Assembly (NCBI RefSeq): GCF_018332695.1
Contig: NZ_BOQN01000157.1
Location: 1 to 53,889, forward strand
Direction: 5' to 3'
Source of the DNA: Paractinoplanes toevensis
Lineage (GTDB): Bacteria; Actinomycetota; Actinomycetes; Mycobacteriales; Micromonosporaceae
DNA: 53,889 nt
Shown here: one piece after another, positions 24,657-33,810 of the stretch
Layout: each line of letters begins with the position of its first letter
Numbering within the stretch: the first letter of the stretch is position 1
Notes under the pieces: model-generated
Seen by the model: only the letters and a program-made list of their open reading frames with translations
Database searches by the model: none
Told to the model about the DNA's origin: nothing
Program-made: the position numbers and the translations under genes

Positions 24657-27023
24657 TCAGTCCTGTGGAGCGCGGCGCACCGGGGCGCGCCCGGCCGGCT
24701 GGGTCGGCGGTGGGCCGACCGGTCCGGCCGGCGGGATCGGCACGGTCACCGGCTTCACCTGGGTGACCTCGACGTCCTTGCCGTGGTGGTGGATCACCAG
24801 GCGAGCCGCACCGCCGCCGTTCCGCAGCGAGTAGGTCACCTCGTCGGCGGTCACGCTCACCCGCAACCGCAGCCCCCGCCAGAGCAGCGAGAACTCCAGG
24901 TTGTTGATCCGGCTGGGCAGCCGCGGCGCGAACGTCAGCTGACCGTTGAAGTCCCGCATGCCGCCCAGACCGGCGACCAGCGAGATCCAGGTGCCGGCCA
25001 GCGACGCCACGTGCACGCCGTCCCGCGAGTTCTGGTGCAGGTCGTGCAGGTCCATCAGGGCGGCCTCGCCCAGATAGTCGTGGGCCAGTTCGAGGTGCCC
25101 GGTCTCGGCCGCCACCACCGCCTGGATGCACGCCGAGAGCGACGAGTCCCGGACGGTACGCGCGTCGTAGTAGGCGAAGTTGCGCTGCTTCTCCTCCGGT
25201 GTGAACGCGTCACCCCGGAGGTACATCGCCATCACCAGGTCGGCCTGCTTGACCACCTGCTTGCGGTACAGGTCGAAGTACGGGTAGTTCAGCAGCAGCG
25301 GGTACGCCTCCGGCGGAGTGTTCTCGAAGTCCCACTCCTGCAGCCGGGTGAAGCCCTCCGACTGCTGATGCACCTGGAGCTCCCGGTCGTACGGGATGTG
25401 CATGGCCGCCGCGGCGTCGCGCCAGGAAGCCATCTCCTCGTCGTCCACGCTCAGCTGGCGGGCCAGGTCGGGGTGCCGCTTGGCCGCCTCCACCGCGCTG
25501 AACATGTTCTGCTGGGCCATCAGGTTGGTGTAGATGTTGTCGTCCACCACGGCCGTGTATTCGTCCGGGCCGGTGACGCCGTCGATGTGGAAGCGGCCGT
25601 GCCGGTCGTGGTGGCCCAGCGAACGCCACAGCCGGGCGGTCTCCACCAGCAGCTCGAGGCCGACCTCGCGCTCGAAGTCGTAGTCACCGGTGGCCTGCAC
25701 GTAACGGCGCACCGCGTCGGCGATGTCGGCGCCGATGTGGAAGCCCGCGGTGCCGGCCGGCCAGTACGCCGAGCACTCCTGCCCGCGGATGGTGCGCCAC
25801 GGGAAGGCCGCGCCCTGCAGGCCCAGCGTCTGCGCGCGCTCCCGGGCGAGGTCCAGCGTCGAGTGCCGCCAGCGCAGCACGTCGGCCGCCGCGGCGGGCT
25901 GGGTGTAGGTGAGGGCCGGCAGCACGAACGTCTCGGCGTCCCAGAACGTGTGGCCGTCGTAGCCGGGGCCGGACAGGCCCTTGGAGCCGATCGGCCGCTT
26001 CTCGGCGCGGGCACCGGCCTGCAGCGTGTGGAACAGCCCGAAGCGGACCGCCTGCTGCACCTCCTGGTCACCCTCGACCTTGACGTCGGAGTGGTCCCAG
26101 AACGCGTCCAGGTATTCCCGCTGGGCCTCCAGCAGGCCCTCCCAGCCGTCCAGCCGGGCGCTGGCCAGGGCCGCGCCGACCTGGTCACGCAGGGCGGGCA
26201 GCGACCGGCTGCCGGACCAGCCGTACGCGGCGAGCTTGACCACGCGCAGCTTCTGGCCCGGGCCGACCTTGGCGGCGACCGTGGTGCGCAGCCAGTCGGG
26301 GTGGCCCTCGGTGGTCACCTCGTGCTTGCCCGGTGCCTCGACGAAGTGCTCCATGGCCGCGGCCATCCGCAGGTCGCTGGCCTTGGTGCGGTGCACCATC
26401 AGGCCGCCGGCGCGCTGCTCGAGGATCTCCTCGGACTGGAGCGGGTGGTCGAGCACGGCGGCGACGCGCGGGTCCTTGCTCATCGGCGGCAGCTGCTCGT
26501 TCGCCACCAGCTCGGACTGCAGGATCAGCCGGCAGGAGGCGTCGAGCGGCTCGACCTCGTACAGGAACGCGACGACGGCACGCTGGGTGAAGGACACCAG
26601 GCGGACGGTGCGGACCCGAATGGCCTGGCCGGACGGGGAGACCCACTCGACGGTGCGCTCGAGCGTGCCGGCTCGCAGGTCGAGGATCCGCTCGTGGGAG
26701 CGGAGCTCGCCGTACCGTACGTCGAACGGCTCGTCGTCGACCAGCAGCCGCATCAGCTTGGCGTTGGTCACGTTGATCATCGTCTGACCGGACTCGGGGA
26801 AGCCGTAGCCGGCCTCCGCGTACGGCAGCGGGCGCAGCTCGTAGAACGAGTTCAGGTAGGTGCCCGGCAGTCCGTGGGGCTCGCCCTCGTCCAGGTTTCC
26901 GCGTATCCCGATGTGCCCGTTGCCCAACGCGAACACCGACTCCGACTGGGCCAGCAGGTCCAGGTCGAGCCGGGTCTCCCGGATGTGCCAGGGGTCCACG
27001 GGATACGCCCGTTCACGGATCAC
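24657..27023 (-). CDS. GH65 disaccharide phosphorylase
   Basis: The 788-aa length is typical of maltose, trehalose and kojibiose phosphorylases. The N-terminal beta domain begins RETRLDLDLLAQSESVFALGNG. The helical barrel carries the catalytic acid Glu488 in TGPDEY. The phosphate-binding region includes the HQNSRDGVHVASLAGTW block. A C-terminal beta domain and a Pro-rich tail (PIPPAGPVGPPPTQPAG) follow. It splits an alpha-glucosyl disaccharide with phosphate to give beta-glucose 1-phosphate. The gene upstream encodes a beta-phosphoglucomutase-like HAD enzyme that would convert this to glucose 6-phosphate. The specific disaccharide is not determined. Confidence 0.93.
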   Translation of the reverse strand: MIRERAYPVDPWHIRETRLDLDLLAQSESVFALGNGHIGIRGNLDEGEPHGLPGTYLNSFYELRPLPYAEAGYGFPESGQTMINVTNAKLMRLLVDDEPFDVRYGELRSHERILDLRAGTLERTVEWVSPSGQAIRVRTVRLVSFTQRAVVAFLYEVEPLDASCRLILQSELVANEQLPPMSKDPRVAAVLDHPLQSEEILEQRAGGLMVHRTKASDLRMAAAMEHFVEAPGKHEVTTEGHPDWLRTTVAAKVGPGQKLRVVKLAAYGWSGSRSLPALRDQVGAALASARLDGWEGLLEAQREYLDAFWDHSDVKVEGDQEVQQAVRFGLFHTLQAGARAEKRPIGSKGLSGPGYDGHTFWDAETFVLPALTYTQPAAAADVLRWRHSTLDLARERAQTLGLQGAAFPWRTIRGQECSAYWPAGTAGFHIGADIADAVRRYVQATGDYDFEREVGLELLVETARLWRSLGHHDRHGRFHIDGVTGPDEYTAVVDDNIYTNLMAQQNMFSAVEAAKRHPDLARQLSVDDEEMASWRDAAAAMHIPYDRELQVHQQSEGFTRLQEWDFENTPPEAYPLLLNYPYFDLYRKQVVKQADLVMAMYLRGDAFTPEEKQRNFAYYDARTVRDSSLSACIQAVVAAETGHLELAHDYLGEAALMDLHDLHQNSRDGVHVASLAGTWISLVAGLGGMRDFNGQLTFAPRLPSRINNLEFSLLWRGLRLRVSVTADEVTYSLRNGGGAARLVIHHHGKDVEVTQVKPVTVPIPPAGPVGPPPTQPAGRAPVRRAPQD

Positions 27024-27086
27024 GGTGGTGCCTCTCGTGAATGAGTAAAGAGAAAAAGTCGTGAAGATATAAGCGCTGATACGGGC

Positions 27087-27827
27087 TCAGCGCGTCAGGA
27101 GTTCGGACAGGTCTGTGACAACGATGTCGGCCCCGTGCTCCAACAAAGCGTCTGCCTGCCCGACGCGGTCCACACCGACCACGATCCCGAACTTGCCCGC
27201 CCGGCCCGCCGCTACACCGGCCTGAGCGTCCTCGAACACGGCGCAGCTCTCCGGGGGCAACCCGAGCAGTTTCGCGCCGTAGAGGAACGTGTCCGGTGCC
27301 GGCTTGCCCGGCAGTCCCAGCTCGCGGGCGGTGACACCGTCCACGCGGTCCTCCAGGAGGTCCGCGATCCCGGCTGCCTCCAGCACGTCCTTGCAGTTGG
27401 CGCTCGCCGAGACGACCACCCGGCGGAGTCCCGCCTCGCGGGCGGCCTTGAGGTACTCCACAGAGCCCTCGTAGACCTGGACGGCGCCCTCTTTGATCTT
27501 CTGCAGGACGAGGAGGTTCTTCTTGTTTCCGATGCCGTTCACGGTCGGCTGGTCGGGACCGTCATCCGGCGTCCCCTCGGGCAGGGTGATCCCGCGAGAG
27601 GCCAGGAAAGTGCGGACACCATCGGCGCGCTGCCGGCCGTCGACATATTCGTGGTAGTCGGCGCCGGAGTCGAACGGCACGAATGCTTGTCCGTGCTGTG
27701 TCGCCCACGTCTCGAGGAACGTGTCGAACGTCTGTTTCCACGCAGCATTGTGCACAAGGGCGGTCTGCGTGAGCACGCCGTCAAGATCAAAAAGGCATGC
27801 CGTCACATGCGGAGGTAGTCCGAGCAC
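27087..27827 (-). CDS. HAD hydrolase, beta-phosphoglucomutase-like
   Basis: The 246-aa protein has HAD motif I FDLDGVLTQTA (DxD, residues 13-17), motif II in VVVSASANCK, the Lys of GKPAPDTF and the acidic motif FEDAQAGVAAG. The cap domain of about 80 residues fits the beta-PGM class. It is the first gene of a two-gene unit with the GH65 phosphorylase 63 nt downstream, the usual partner that supplies beta-glucose 1-phosphate. GTG 27827 is used; TACATT lies about 13 nt upstream as a possible -10, and no good ribosome-binding site is seen. A trehalose-phosphatase-like role is an alternative. Confidence 0.88.
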   Translation of the reverse strand: MLGLPPHVTACLFDLDGVLTQTALVHNAAWKQTFDTFLETWATQHGQAFVPFDSGADYHEYVDGRQRADGVRTFLASRGITLPEGTPDDGPDQPTVNGIGNKKNLLVLQKIKEGAVQVYEGSVEYLKAAREAGLRRVVVSASANCKDVLEAAGIADLLEDRVDGVTARELGLPGKPAPDTFLYGAKLLGLPPESCAVFEDAQAGVAAGRAGKFGIVVGVDRVGQADALLEHGADIVVTDLSELLTR

Positions 27828-27918
27828 GCGCCCAATGTAGTCGCATCGCGCGCGTGGTGAGTCCCGAAGGGCGGCTTCACATTTTCCGCAGGCGTTACGA
27901 CCTGTTCAAACTATCGTT

Positions 27919-28407
27919 TCAAGCGGGTGAAGTACGGCGTGGCAGTGCTATCCGCAGCCCGATCGTGGTACCGATCGGTCCGGTCGCCATGGTCACCTCG
28001 TCGCAGAGCTGGTGAGCCAGCCAGATGCCCCGGCCGCCCACCTCGAACGCCTCAGGAACCTCGGGCGATCGCAGGAAACTCGCCGGAATCCCCGGTCCCG
28101 AATCGGTCACCGTGCACCAGACCGAGCTGCCGGCCAGCCAGAGCACGACCCGGCCATGGCCGCCGGCATGCAGCACGACGTTGGTGATCACCTCGTTGAC
28201 CGCGAGCACGAAGCCCTGCTGCCGGTCGCCGGTCAGTCCGATCCCGGTCAGCCGGCTGGTCACCTCGTGCCGCAGCACGGCGATCTCGTCGCTGCCGAAG
28301 GAACGGTCGAGCAGATGGGGTGCATCGACGGAAGGTGGAGAGGCCGCGCCACCGTTCGGCCCCGACTTGGGAGCCGAACGCACACTTTGGCTCAATCTCT
28401 CCTCCAC
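27919..28407 (-). CDS. RsbW-like anti-sigma serine kinase (HATPase_c)
   Basis: The 162-aa single-domain protein has the Bergerat ATP-binding boxes: N box NEVITNVVLHAGG, G1 box DSGPGIP and G2 box GGRGIWLAHQL. The first 35 residues are low complexity. Proteins of this type bind a sigma-B-like factor or phosphorylate an antagonist STAS protein in partner-switching pathways. No STAS protein or SigB-type factor is encoded next to it, so its partner is elsewhere. Actinomycetes often encode dozens of such orphan kinases. Confidence 0.88.
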   Translation of the reverse strand: MEERLSQSVRSAPKSGPNGGAASPPSVDAPHLLDRSFGSDEIAVLRHEVTSRLTGIGLTGDRQQGFVLAVNEVITNVVLHAGGHGRVVLWLAGSSVWCTVTDSGPGIPASFLRSPEVPEAFEVGGRGIWLAHQLCDEVTMATGPIGTTIGLRIALPRRTSPA

Positions 28408-28479
28408 CGTGGTGCAGCCTACGCGTTATGTCCCGATGAAGACACGACGCACCTGCGTTCACTTTCGGAGGAGATGCTC

Positions 28480-29775
28480 TCAGCGCCAGCCGACGTCGAT
28501 GCGTGCGCCGCTCTCGGCGAAGAAGTGCAGCATGTCCATCCGCACCGCGACGGCGAGCGGGTGACCCGGCGAGACCGCCGGATAGGGCGCCAGGCGCACG
28601 GCCAGCTCGGCCGGGCGGCGGTGATGCCGGCCCGGGTCGAGGACGCTGCGCTCCTCGCGCGGCTGCACCGCGGTGGCGCCGTTCAGACCGTTGCGGCCGG
28701 CCAGTTTCTGCAGGGTGCTGCCGAACCGCCGGAGCGCCCCGCCCTGCTCCACCTCGGGCTTGCCGGTGCCCATCTCGTCCACCACGATCGCGGTCGCGCC
28801 GATGTCCAGGAAGGCCAGCGACTCATGCCCGTGGTGCTCGAGGAACCGGATCCGGCCCCGCAGCACGTCACCCTGCACCTCGGGGGCCACCGGGGTGAGC
28901 GCCTCGGCCCGCATACCGACCACGATGCGCTCACCGTGGTAGTGCGCCACCGCGCGGGCTCGAATGTCGGTCCACGGCAGGTAGAGCGCCTGCTCGCCGA
29001 AGTTCAGCGCGACGTACTGATCGAGGTGCACGTAGACGGACGCCTCGAGCAGGTTCATCCGGGGTGAGCCGAGGAACGCGGCGACGTAGAGGGTGGCCGG
29101 TCGCCCGTACACCTCGGTGGGAGTGCCGACGTCCTGCAGGACCCCCTTCCGCATGATCGCCACGCGGTCGGCCATGGTGAGCGCCTCGGCCTGGTCGTGC
29201 GTGACGTACATGGTGGTGACGCCCAGCTCGCTGGTGAGGCCGGTGATCTCGGCGCGCAGTTCGGCGCGCAGGCCGCTGTCGAGGTTGGACAGCGGCTCGT
29301 CCATCAGAAAGAGGCCCGGACGGCGGACTATCGCGCGGCCCATCGCGACCCGCTGGCGCTGGCCACCGGAGAGCTGGCTGGGCTTACGGCCGAGCACGTC
29401 GCCGATGCCGAGCGCGCTGGCCACGTCGCCGACCCGCTCGAGCCGGTTGCCCGGCTCCATCCCGGACAGACGCAGCGGGAAGCCGATATTGTCACTTACC
29501 GTCATGTGCGGATAAAGGGCGAAGTCTTGGAAAACCATGGCGATACTGCGATCCCGGGGCGCCAACTCCAGCACCGGGTCGCCATTCAGCAGAATGTCCC
29601 CTTCGGACGGATCCTCCAGGCCGGCGATCATCCGCAGGATGGTCGATTTCCCGCAGCCGGACGGGCCGAGCAGCACGAGGAACTCGCCGTCCTTGACGTC
29701 GAGACTCACGTGATCGACGGCAACCGTGCCATCAGGCCAAACCTTCGTGACGTCCTTGAGCAAGACGGTGGACAC
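28480..29775 (-). CDS. ABC importer ATPase, MalK/MsmK/UgpC type
   Basis: GTG 29775 follows AAGG by about 9 nt and yields 431 aa. Walker A is GPSGCGKST, the signature LSGGQRQRVAMGR and Walker B LFLMDEPLSNLD. The C-terminal regulatory domain has TOBE folds (ending AVAVRMDMLHFFAESGARI). This is the family that energises oligosaccharide importers and often serves several of them. No permease or binding protein is adjacent, so it is probably a shared orphan ATPase like MsiK. Its C-terminal region is about 50 residues longer than in typical MalK, with a low-complexity stretch near 350-390. Confidence 0.9.
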   Translation of the reverse strand: MSTVLLKDVTKVWPDGTVAVDHVSLDVKDGEFLVLLGPSGCGKSTILRMIAGLEDPSEGDILLNGDPVLELAPRDRSIAMVFQDFALYPHMTVSDNIGFPLRLSGMEPGNRLERVGDVASALGIGDVLGRKPSQLSGGQRQRVAMGRAIVRRPGLFLMDEPLSNLDSGLRAELRAEITGLTSELGVTTMYVTHDQAEALTMADRVAIMRKGVLQDVGTPTEVYGRPATLYVAAFLGSPRMNLLEASVYVHLDQYVALNFGEQALYLPWTDIRARAVAHYHGERIVVGMRAEALTPVAPEVQGDVLRGRIRFLEHHGHESLAFLDIGATAIVVDEMGTGKPEVEQGGALRRFGSTLQKLAGRNGLNGATAVQPREERSVLDPGRHHRRPAELAVRLAPYPAVSPGHPLAVAVRMDMLHFFAESGARIDVGWR

Positions 29776-29923
29776 CGTCTCTACCTTTCGCCGGGGATGA
29801 ATGCGGGCGATCGCCGTCGGGGGAATCCAGCGATCTAGCTCACTCTGACGAGGAGTATCGATATGGCGCCATCGGGTGAACGTGCCATTTGCACACGGTA
29901 GTGAACCGATTACAACTTTTCTC

Positions 29924-30746
29924 TCACCGTTCAGGAGAGATCCGGCGCACCACTCGCTCCGCCGCACCCCCGTCATCGAGGTAGCAGAAGCGCGATCGGA
30001 ACGCCGCGCGAGACTCATCGGCGAAGTCACCGTCCCGGAAGATCGCCGCTAGCTGCGAAAACTCGGTGGCCACCGGTCCCGGCGGCGCGGCCGGCAGATC
30101 GAAGTAGACGCCGCGGACCTATCGGTAGAGGCCTGCCAGTCAGGCGCGAAAATTACCAAAGGCCGATCAAGGACTGCGTAATCGAACATCGCGGACGAAT
30201 AGTCCGTGACCATACATCGGCCGCGAGGTAGAGGTCCTCGACGACCGGTGGCCCGAGACGTCGAGGATGCGACGGCCGCCCGTCGCGGGTCGTCCCTGCC
30301 GCCCGCCGGTACCGGAGCCCCTCGAAGCCGCCCGGCGCCGGGAAGCCGGCCGGGGGCCGGTGATCGCGCCCGTGCGCCGCTGCCGGTAGTGCACGCAGGT
30401 GCGCGGCAGGACGCTGATCCGCGGGGCGGCCAGCAGCAGCGGAAAGGTGAACGAGACGTCTTCCTACCAGCCCGCCGCGAAGCCGATGCCGAGCACGTCC
30501 AGCAGCTCCCGCCGGATCACCCGGTTCCACGCCACGTGCAGCACGTTCAGCGCCTGCGGCCACTCCTCGACGGTGAACACCTTCGGCGCCCCGGACAGCA
30601 GGTTCCGGGCCGCGCCGGCCTCCACCGGGCCGTCCCAGCGCACCCGGTCCCATGTCCTCGAACGACTGGGTGAGCAGCGAGTCGAGGCACTGGCGCAGGT
30701 AGCCCTGCACCCGGTAGACCGGGAGGACGACGCTCAGCAGGGTCAC
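29924..30746 (-). pseudogene. Decayed bifunctional GT2 / CDP-glycerol glycerophosphotransferase
   Basis: Pieces of one large gene lie in different frames. The GT2 start SVVLPVYRVQGYLRQCLDSL begins at GTG 30746 and overlaps the DUF5941 stop (GTGA). After a deletion and frame change comes FTVEEWPQALNVLHVAWNR, then an in-frame TAG inside the GT2 tail (GFAAGW-stop-EDVSFTFPLLLAA), then CVHYRQRRTGAIT. A second large deletion jumps to the CDP-glycerol transferase core: DLYLAADV, frameshift, VTDYSSAMFDYAVLDRP. After another frameshift and stop it ends with RGVYFDLPAAPPGP and an intact-looking C-terminus to TGA 29924. Intact homologues exceed 700 residues; about 270 codons remain. Confidence 0.85.
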
Positions 30747-32602
30747 GTCTTGCCGGACCTCCAGTCGACGACCGCGTTGATCAGGAACAGGCCGCCGACC
30801 ACCGCGGCCAGCAACGCCTCCGCGAGGGTCGCCCAGCCGAGCAGGGCGAGCAGGGTGAGCACCACGACCCGGATGTCCCAGCCGAGCACCACGCCCGCGG
30901 TGTTACCGGCGGGCGCGCCCTTCTCCATCCTCGCAATCCGGTCGTAATGCCGCAGGGCCAATGCGAAGAGCAGCAGGAAAACCACCGGTGGGGGCACATC
31001 GTCGATCAGGCCGACCGCCGCGACCAGCAGGTATTCCCCGGCCCGCAGGAAGGCCGGCACCAGCCAGTCGAGTGGGCCCCGATGGCCGTTGCGGGCGGGC
31101 AGCCCGGCCGCCAGCACCAGAGCGGCGGTCACCGCCAGCTCCACCCGCGCGGGCGACGCGGTCCAGCCGGCCAGGAAGGACACGATCAGGGCCAGCGAGG
31201 CCACGGCACCGAGCGCCGCGAACGCCAGCGGCATCGGGCCGCCGAGCTTCTGCAGAACGCCGCGCACCAGCGGGCCGTCGTCGCGGTAGAGCGACCGGTC
31301 GCGCTTGTCGAGCACGCTCACCCGCATCGACAGCGAACGCAGCGAACGCAGGGCCAGGGTGTAGGCGAAGGCCAGCAGACCGAACCCGACGACCGCCGCC
31401 AATGCCGTACGGCCGTTGGTGACCATGGCGAGGATCGCGATGAGCGCCCACCGCTCGCCGATCGGGAAGACCACGATCCGCTTCAGCCAGTACGCCGCCG
31501 AGCCGGCCTCGCCCTGCACCCTGGTCGAGGCCGCGCTCAGCCGGGCACCCACGCCGCTCCCGGACGCGGCCTGGGGGCGGGCCGCGGCCTCGTCGTGCAG
31601 CTGGCCGTACCAGGCGTCGGTCATGTGCCGGACGGTCTGCAGCAGGATCGCGGTGATCGCCAGCGGCCAGGCGAACGGCAGTCCGATCCGCTCGGCCCCG
31701 GCGGCCAGACCGGCGTAGACGACGTACTCCTTGCCGCGGTCGGCCATCGTGTCCAGCCAGCCACCGAACGCGCCGAACGTGCGGGTGTAGCGGGCCAGCT
31801 GGCCGTCCACGCAGTCCAGCACGAAGCCCAGGTAGAGCAGGATGCCGCCGGCGATCATCGCGGGCCGGGACGCCTGCCAGAAGGCCAGCGCGGCCAGCAC
31901 CGAGAGCAGCACGGACAGCCAGGTCACACCGGTCGGCGACAGTCCGAGGCGGGCGGCCGTCCGGGTCACGATCGGCGACCAGGAGCTCACCGCGTACGTC
32001 GTGAAGAAGTCGTCCTTCTCCTTGACCGCGAGCCGGAGCCGGGCCGCGTCCTCGTCGACCGCGGCCACCGCGGCCCGTGCGCCGGCCAGCTCCTGCTCGG
32101 TGTGCACCTGCTCGGCGTGCAGCAGCCGGACCGGGGTGGCGATCGGCACCACGCCCTCGTCGAGCAGCGCCGGCAGCAGGTCGGCCCGATCGGCGACCTT
32201 GTCGAGGGCGGGCAGGTCACCGGGCGCGACCCGCAGCGCCCCGACGAACCGGGCCGTGCCGTCGCCGGCCGGGGCCGCGATCACCTGGCCGCGGTCGGCG
32301 CGCAGGTCACCGGCCGGGTCGGTGACGATCAGCGCGGTGCTGCGGCCGGACGGCTCGGTAGCCAGCGTCCACAGCAGGCTGGGGTGGGCCACCAGGTTGT
32401 CGGCGCAGATCAGCAGCGGTTCGTTCGCGTCGTGCGCGCGCCGGGCGACCTCCCGCAGCCGGGCCGCCGGGGTGTCGCCGAGCCGCTCGACCTCGGTCGC
32501 GCCGGCCGCGTGCAGTGCGGACTCCAGATCGGCCGCGAGCCGGGTCGCATCCGCGGGGGTGAGGGCGTTGCCGCCGCCGGTGGTGAGGACGGCCAGCGTC
32601 AC
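30743..32602 (-). CDS. DUF5941 CDP-alcohol phosphotransferase with nucleotidyltransferase-like N-terminus
   Basis: GTG 32602 is preferred over 32647 because GGAGG lies 5 nt upstream; the product is then 619 aa. Residues 1-190 resemble a nucleotidyltransferase-like domain without its catalytic Lys (VTLAVLTTGGGNALT; CADNLVAHPS). The CDP-alcohol phosphotransferase motif DG-x2-AR-x8-G-x3-D-x3-D is complete (DCVDGQLARYTRTF then GGWLDTMAD, from residue 263). About ten membrane helices and the DUF5941 region follow. It probably links a phospho-alcohol to a lipid or polymer precursor. It was once translationally coupled to the wall-polymer glycosyltransferase that is now decayed. Confidence 0.85.
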   Translation of the reverse strand: MTLAVLTTGGGNALTPADATRLAADLESALHAAGATEVERLGDTPAARLREVARRAHDANEPLLICADNLVAHPSLLWTLATEPSGRSTALIVTDPAGDLRADRGQVIAAPAGDGTARFVGALRVAPGDLPALDKVADRADLLPALLDEGVVPIATPVRLLHAEQVHTEQELAGARAAVAAVDEDAARLRLAVKEKDDFFTTYAVSSWSPIVTRTAARLGLSPTGVTWLSVLLSVLAALAFWQASRPAMIAGGILLYLGFVLDCVDGQLARYTRTFGAFGGWLDTMADRGKEYVVYAGLAAGAERIGLPFAWPLAITAILLQTVRHMTDAWYGQLHDEAAARPQAASGSGVGARLSAASTRVQGEAGSAAYWLKRIVVFPIGERWALIAILAMVTNGRTALAAVVGFGLLAFAYTLALRSLRSLSMRVSVLDKRDRSLYRDDGPLVRGVLQKLGGPMPLAFAALGAVASLALIVSFLAGWTASPARVELAVTAALVLAAGLPARNGHRGPLDWLVPAFLRAGEYLLVAAVGLIDDVPPPVVFLLLFALALRHYDRIARMEKGAPAGNTAGVVLGWDIRVVVLTLLALLGWATLAEALLAAVVGGLFLINAVVDWRSGKT

Positions 32603-32805
32603 CGCTGCCTCCAAATCGCAGGGGGCCACCTGGCCCGAAATCGGCACTCAGGTTAACAGCGAGTGGCGCTCGGGTACGGGTGACCCTTACGGGAACCAGG
32701 CTGCCCTTCTCCCCCTCCGGACTGAGGGAAGGCGGTTGCGGCGCCCTTACCGTCGAGCCTGGTTGCGGGGATCGCCCGTGACCGCCAGTGAAGGAGTGAG
32801 TGTCA

Positions 32806-32988
32806 GTGACCCGCCGACTCGCCCGCCCCCGCGACGACCGTTGGATCGCCGGGGTCTGTTCCGGTCTTGGCCGACGCTTCGGACTCTCGTCCGGCGTGGT
32901 CCGCCTGATCTTCGTGATCTCCTGCCTGCTGCCCGGCCCGCAGTTCATCATCTATCTCATCCTCTGGGCCATGCTGCCCAACGAATGA
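32806..32988 (+). CDS. PspC-domain small membrane protein
   Basis: The 60-aa protein is almost entirely a PspC domain: RPRDDRWIAGVCSGLGRRFG followed by one hydrophobic segment (VVRLIFVISCLLPGPQFIIYLILWAMLP). AAGGAG at 32791-32796 supports GTG 32806; GTG 32800 is also in frame but too close. PspC-type proteins are associated with envelope stress responses. It stands alone between divergent and convergent neighbours and ends before a bidirectional hairpin. Confidence 0.88.
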   Translation: MTRRLARPRDDRWIAGVCSGLGRRFGLSSGVVRLIFVISCLLPGPQFIIYLILWAMLPNE

Positions 32989-32997
32989 GCCCAGCCG

Positions 32998-33027
32998 CCC
33001 GGCTCGCCCCCGCCAGGGCGAGCCGGG
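32998..33027. terminator. Bidirectional hairpin between PspC and DUF4230 genes
   Basis: A perfect 12-bp GC stem (cccggctcgccc, 32998-33009, with 33016-33027) has a 6-nt loop. It is 10 nt after the PspC stop and 10 nt after the DUF4230 stop on the other strand. There is no T-tract. Confidence 0.75.
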
Positions 33028-33036
33028 CCCGGCCGT

Positions 33037-33771
33037 CTACGGGTTGCTGTAGGTCACCGAGACCGAGGTGTAGCCCAGCCTCGTGAACAGGCTCTCCAGC
33101 ATGCGCTGGGTGTTGTCCTTGGCGCGCTGGTCGAGGCCACTGGCCCGGGCCGCCTCGGTGATCTTCGTCTGAGCCATCGCGTAGACCCGCTGCTGCTTGT
33201 CGGTGTCGCTCTTGAAGGCGTCGCCGATCGCGGTGAGGGCGCCCCGCTGCTCCTCGACGATGTAGCTCTTCTGCATGTCGAGCGCGGCGTTGCCCTGCTC
33301 GGGCGCGGGCAGGGTGATTTTGATGGTCTTCTTCTCGTTGTCGACCTCGAGCGCGCTGGTCGACAGCTTGGAGAAGTCGACATATTCCTCGACGGTGCCC
33401 GAGCCGACGAACAGGATGCGCCGGTTGATCAGGAAGTCGGGGATGTTCTCCTTGCTCTCCTGCAGGTCGACGATCACCTGGAAGGTGCCGTCGGCCGCGA
33501 CGTAGCGACTCAGGTCGCGCATCGACTCGAGCAGGACCGGCTGGCTGCGGTCGGTCGTGCGGCTCTCGAACGGGTTGTCGAAGCTGGGCAGCACGTTGAG
33601 CGCTCGCAGCCCGAAACAGGCCGCGACGATCACGGCGAAGACGACACCGAAGAAGATGAGGACGCGAGCGACGATGCTCCGCTGTGGGGGATCTTCGTGA
33701 TCAGGGGCGACCGGCGGGGTGGGGGCCGGATATTCCCTCGTGGGTTCGTCGACATCCGGTGACTGGGCCAT
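33037..33771 (-). CDS. DUF4230 membrane-anchored protein
   Basis: The 244-aa protein has a Pro-rich cytoplasmic N-terminus (1-30), one membrane helix (ARVLIFFGVVFAVIVAACFGL) and an exported domain. The exported part has the DUF4230 pattern: LLESMRDLSRYVAADGTFQVIVDLQ, then VGSGTVEEYVDFSKL and a late helical tail with RMLESLFTRLGY. The family function is not established. It sits as a single gene between two hairpins or gaps, with GTG/ATG context normal for its neighbours. Confidence 0.88.
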   Translation of the reverse strand: MAQSPDVDEPTREYPAPTPPVAPDHEDPPQRSIVARVLIFFGVVFAVIVAACFGLRALNVLPSFDNPFESRTTDRSQPVLLESMRDLSRYVAADGTFQVIVDLQESKENIPDFLINRRILFVGSGTVEEYVDFSKLSTSALEVDNEKKTIKITLPAPEQGNAALDMQKSYIVEEQRGALTAIGDAFKSDTDKQQRVYAMAQTKITEAARASGLDQRAKDNTQRMLESLFTRLGYTSVSVTYSNP

Positions 33772-33810
33772 ACCCTCACGGTACGAGGGGGGTACGACAC
33801 TCGCACCCGC

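Noticed and set aside
24783..27044. 753-codon frame antisense to the GH65 gene
   Set aside because: It has no recognisable domain and is His/Arg/Gly-rich shadow sequence. GH65 motifs and the operon context support the minus strand.
29924..30746. A functional short glycosyltransferase starting at 30746
   Set aside because: Only the first ~30 residues match GT2. The remainder of that frame is out of phase with the recognisable motifs, which lie in other frames.
30947..32656. 569-codon plus-strand frame across the DUF5941 gene
   Set aside because: It is low-complexity Gln/Arg/Gly sequence with no motif. The minus-strand frame has the complete CDP-alcohol phosphotransferase signature.
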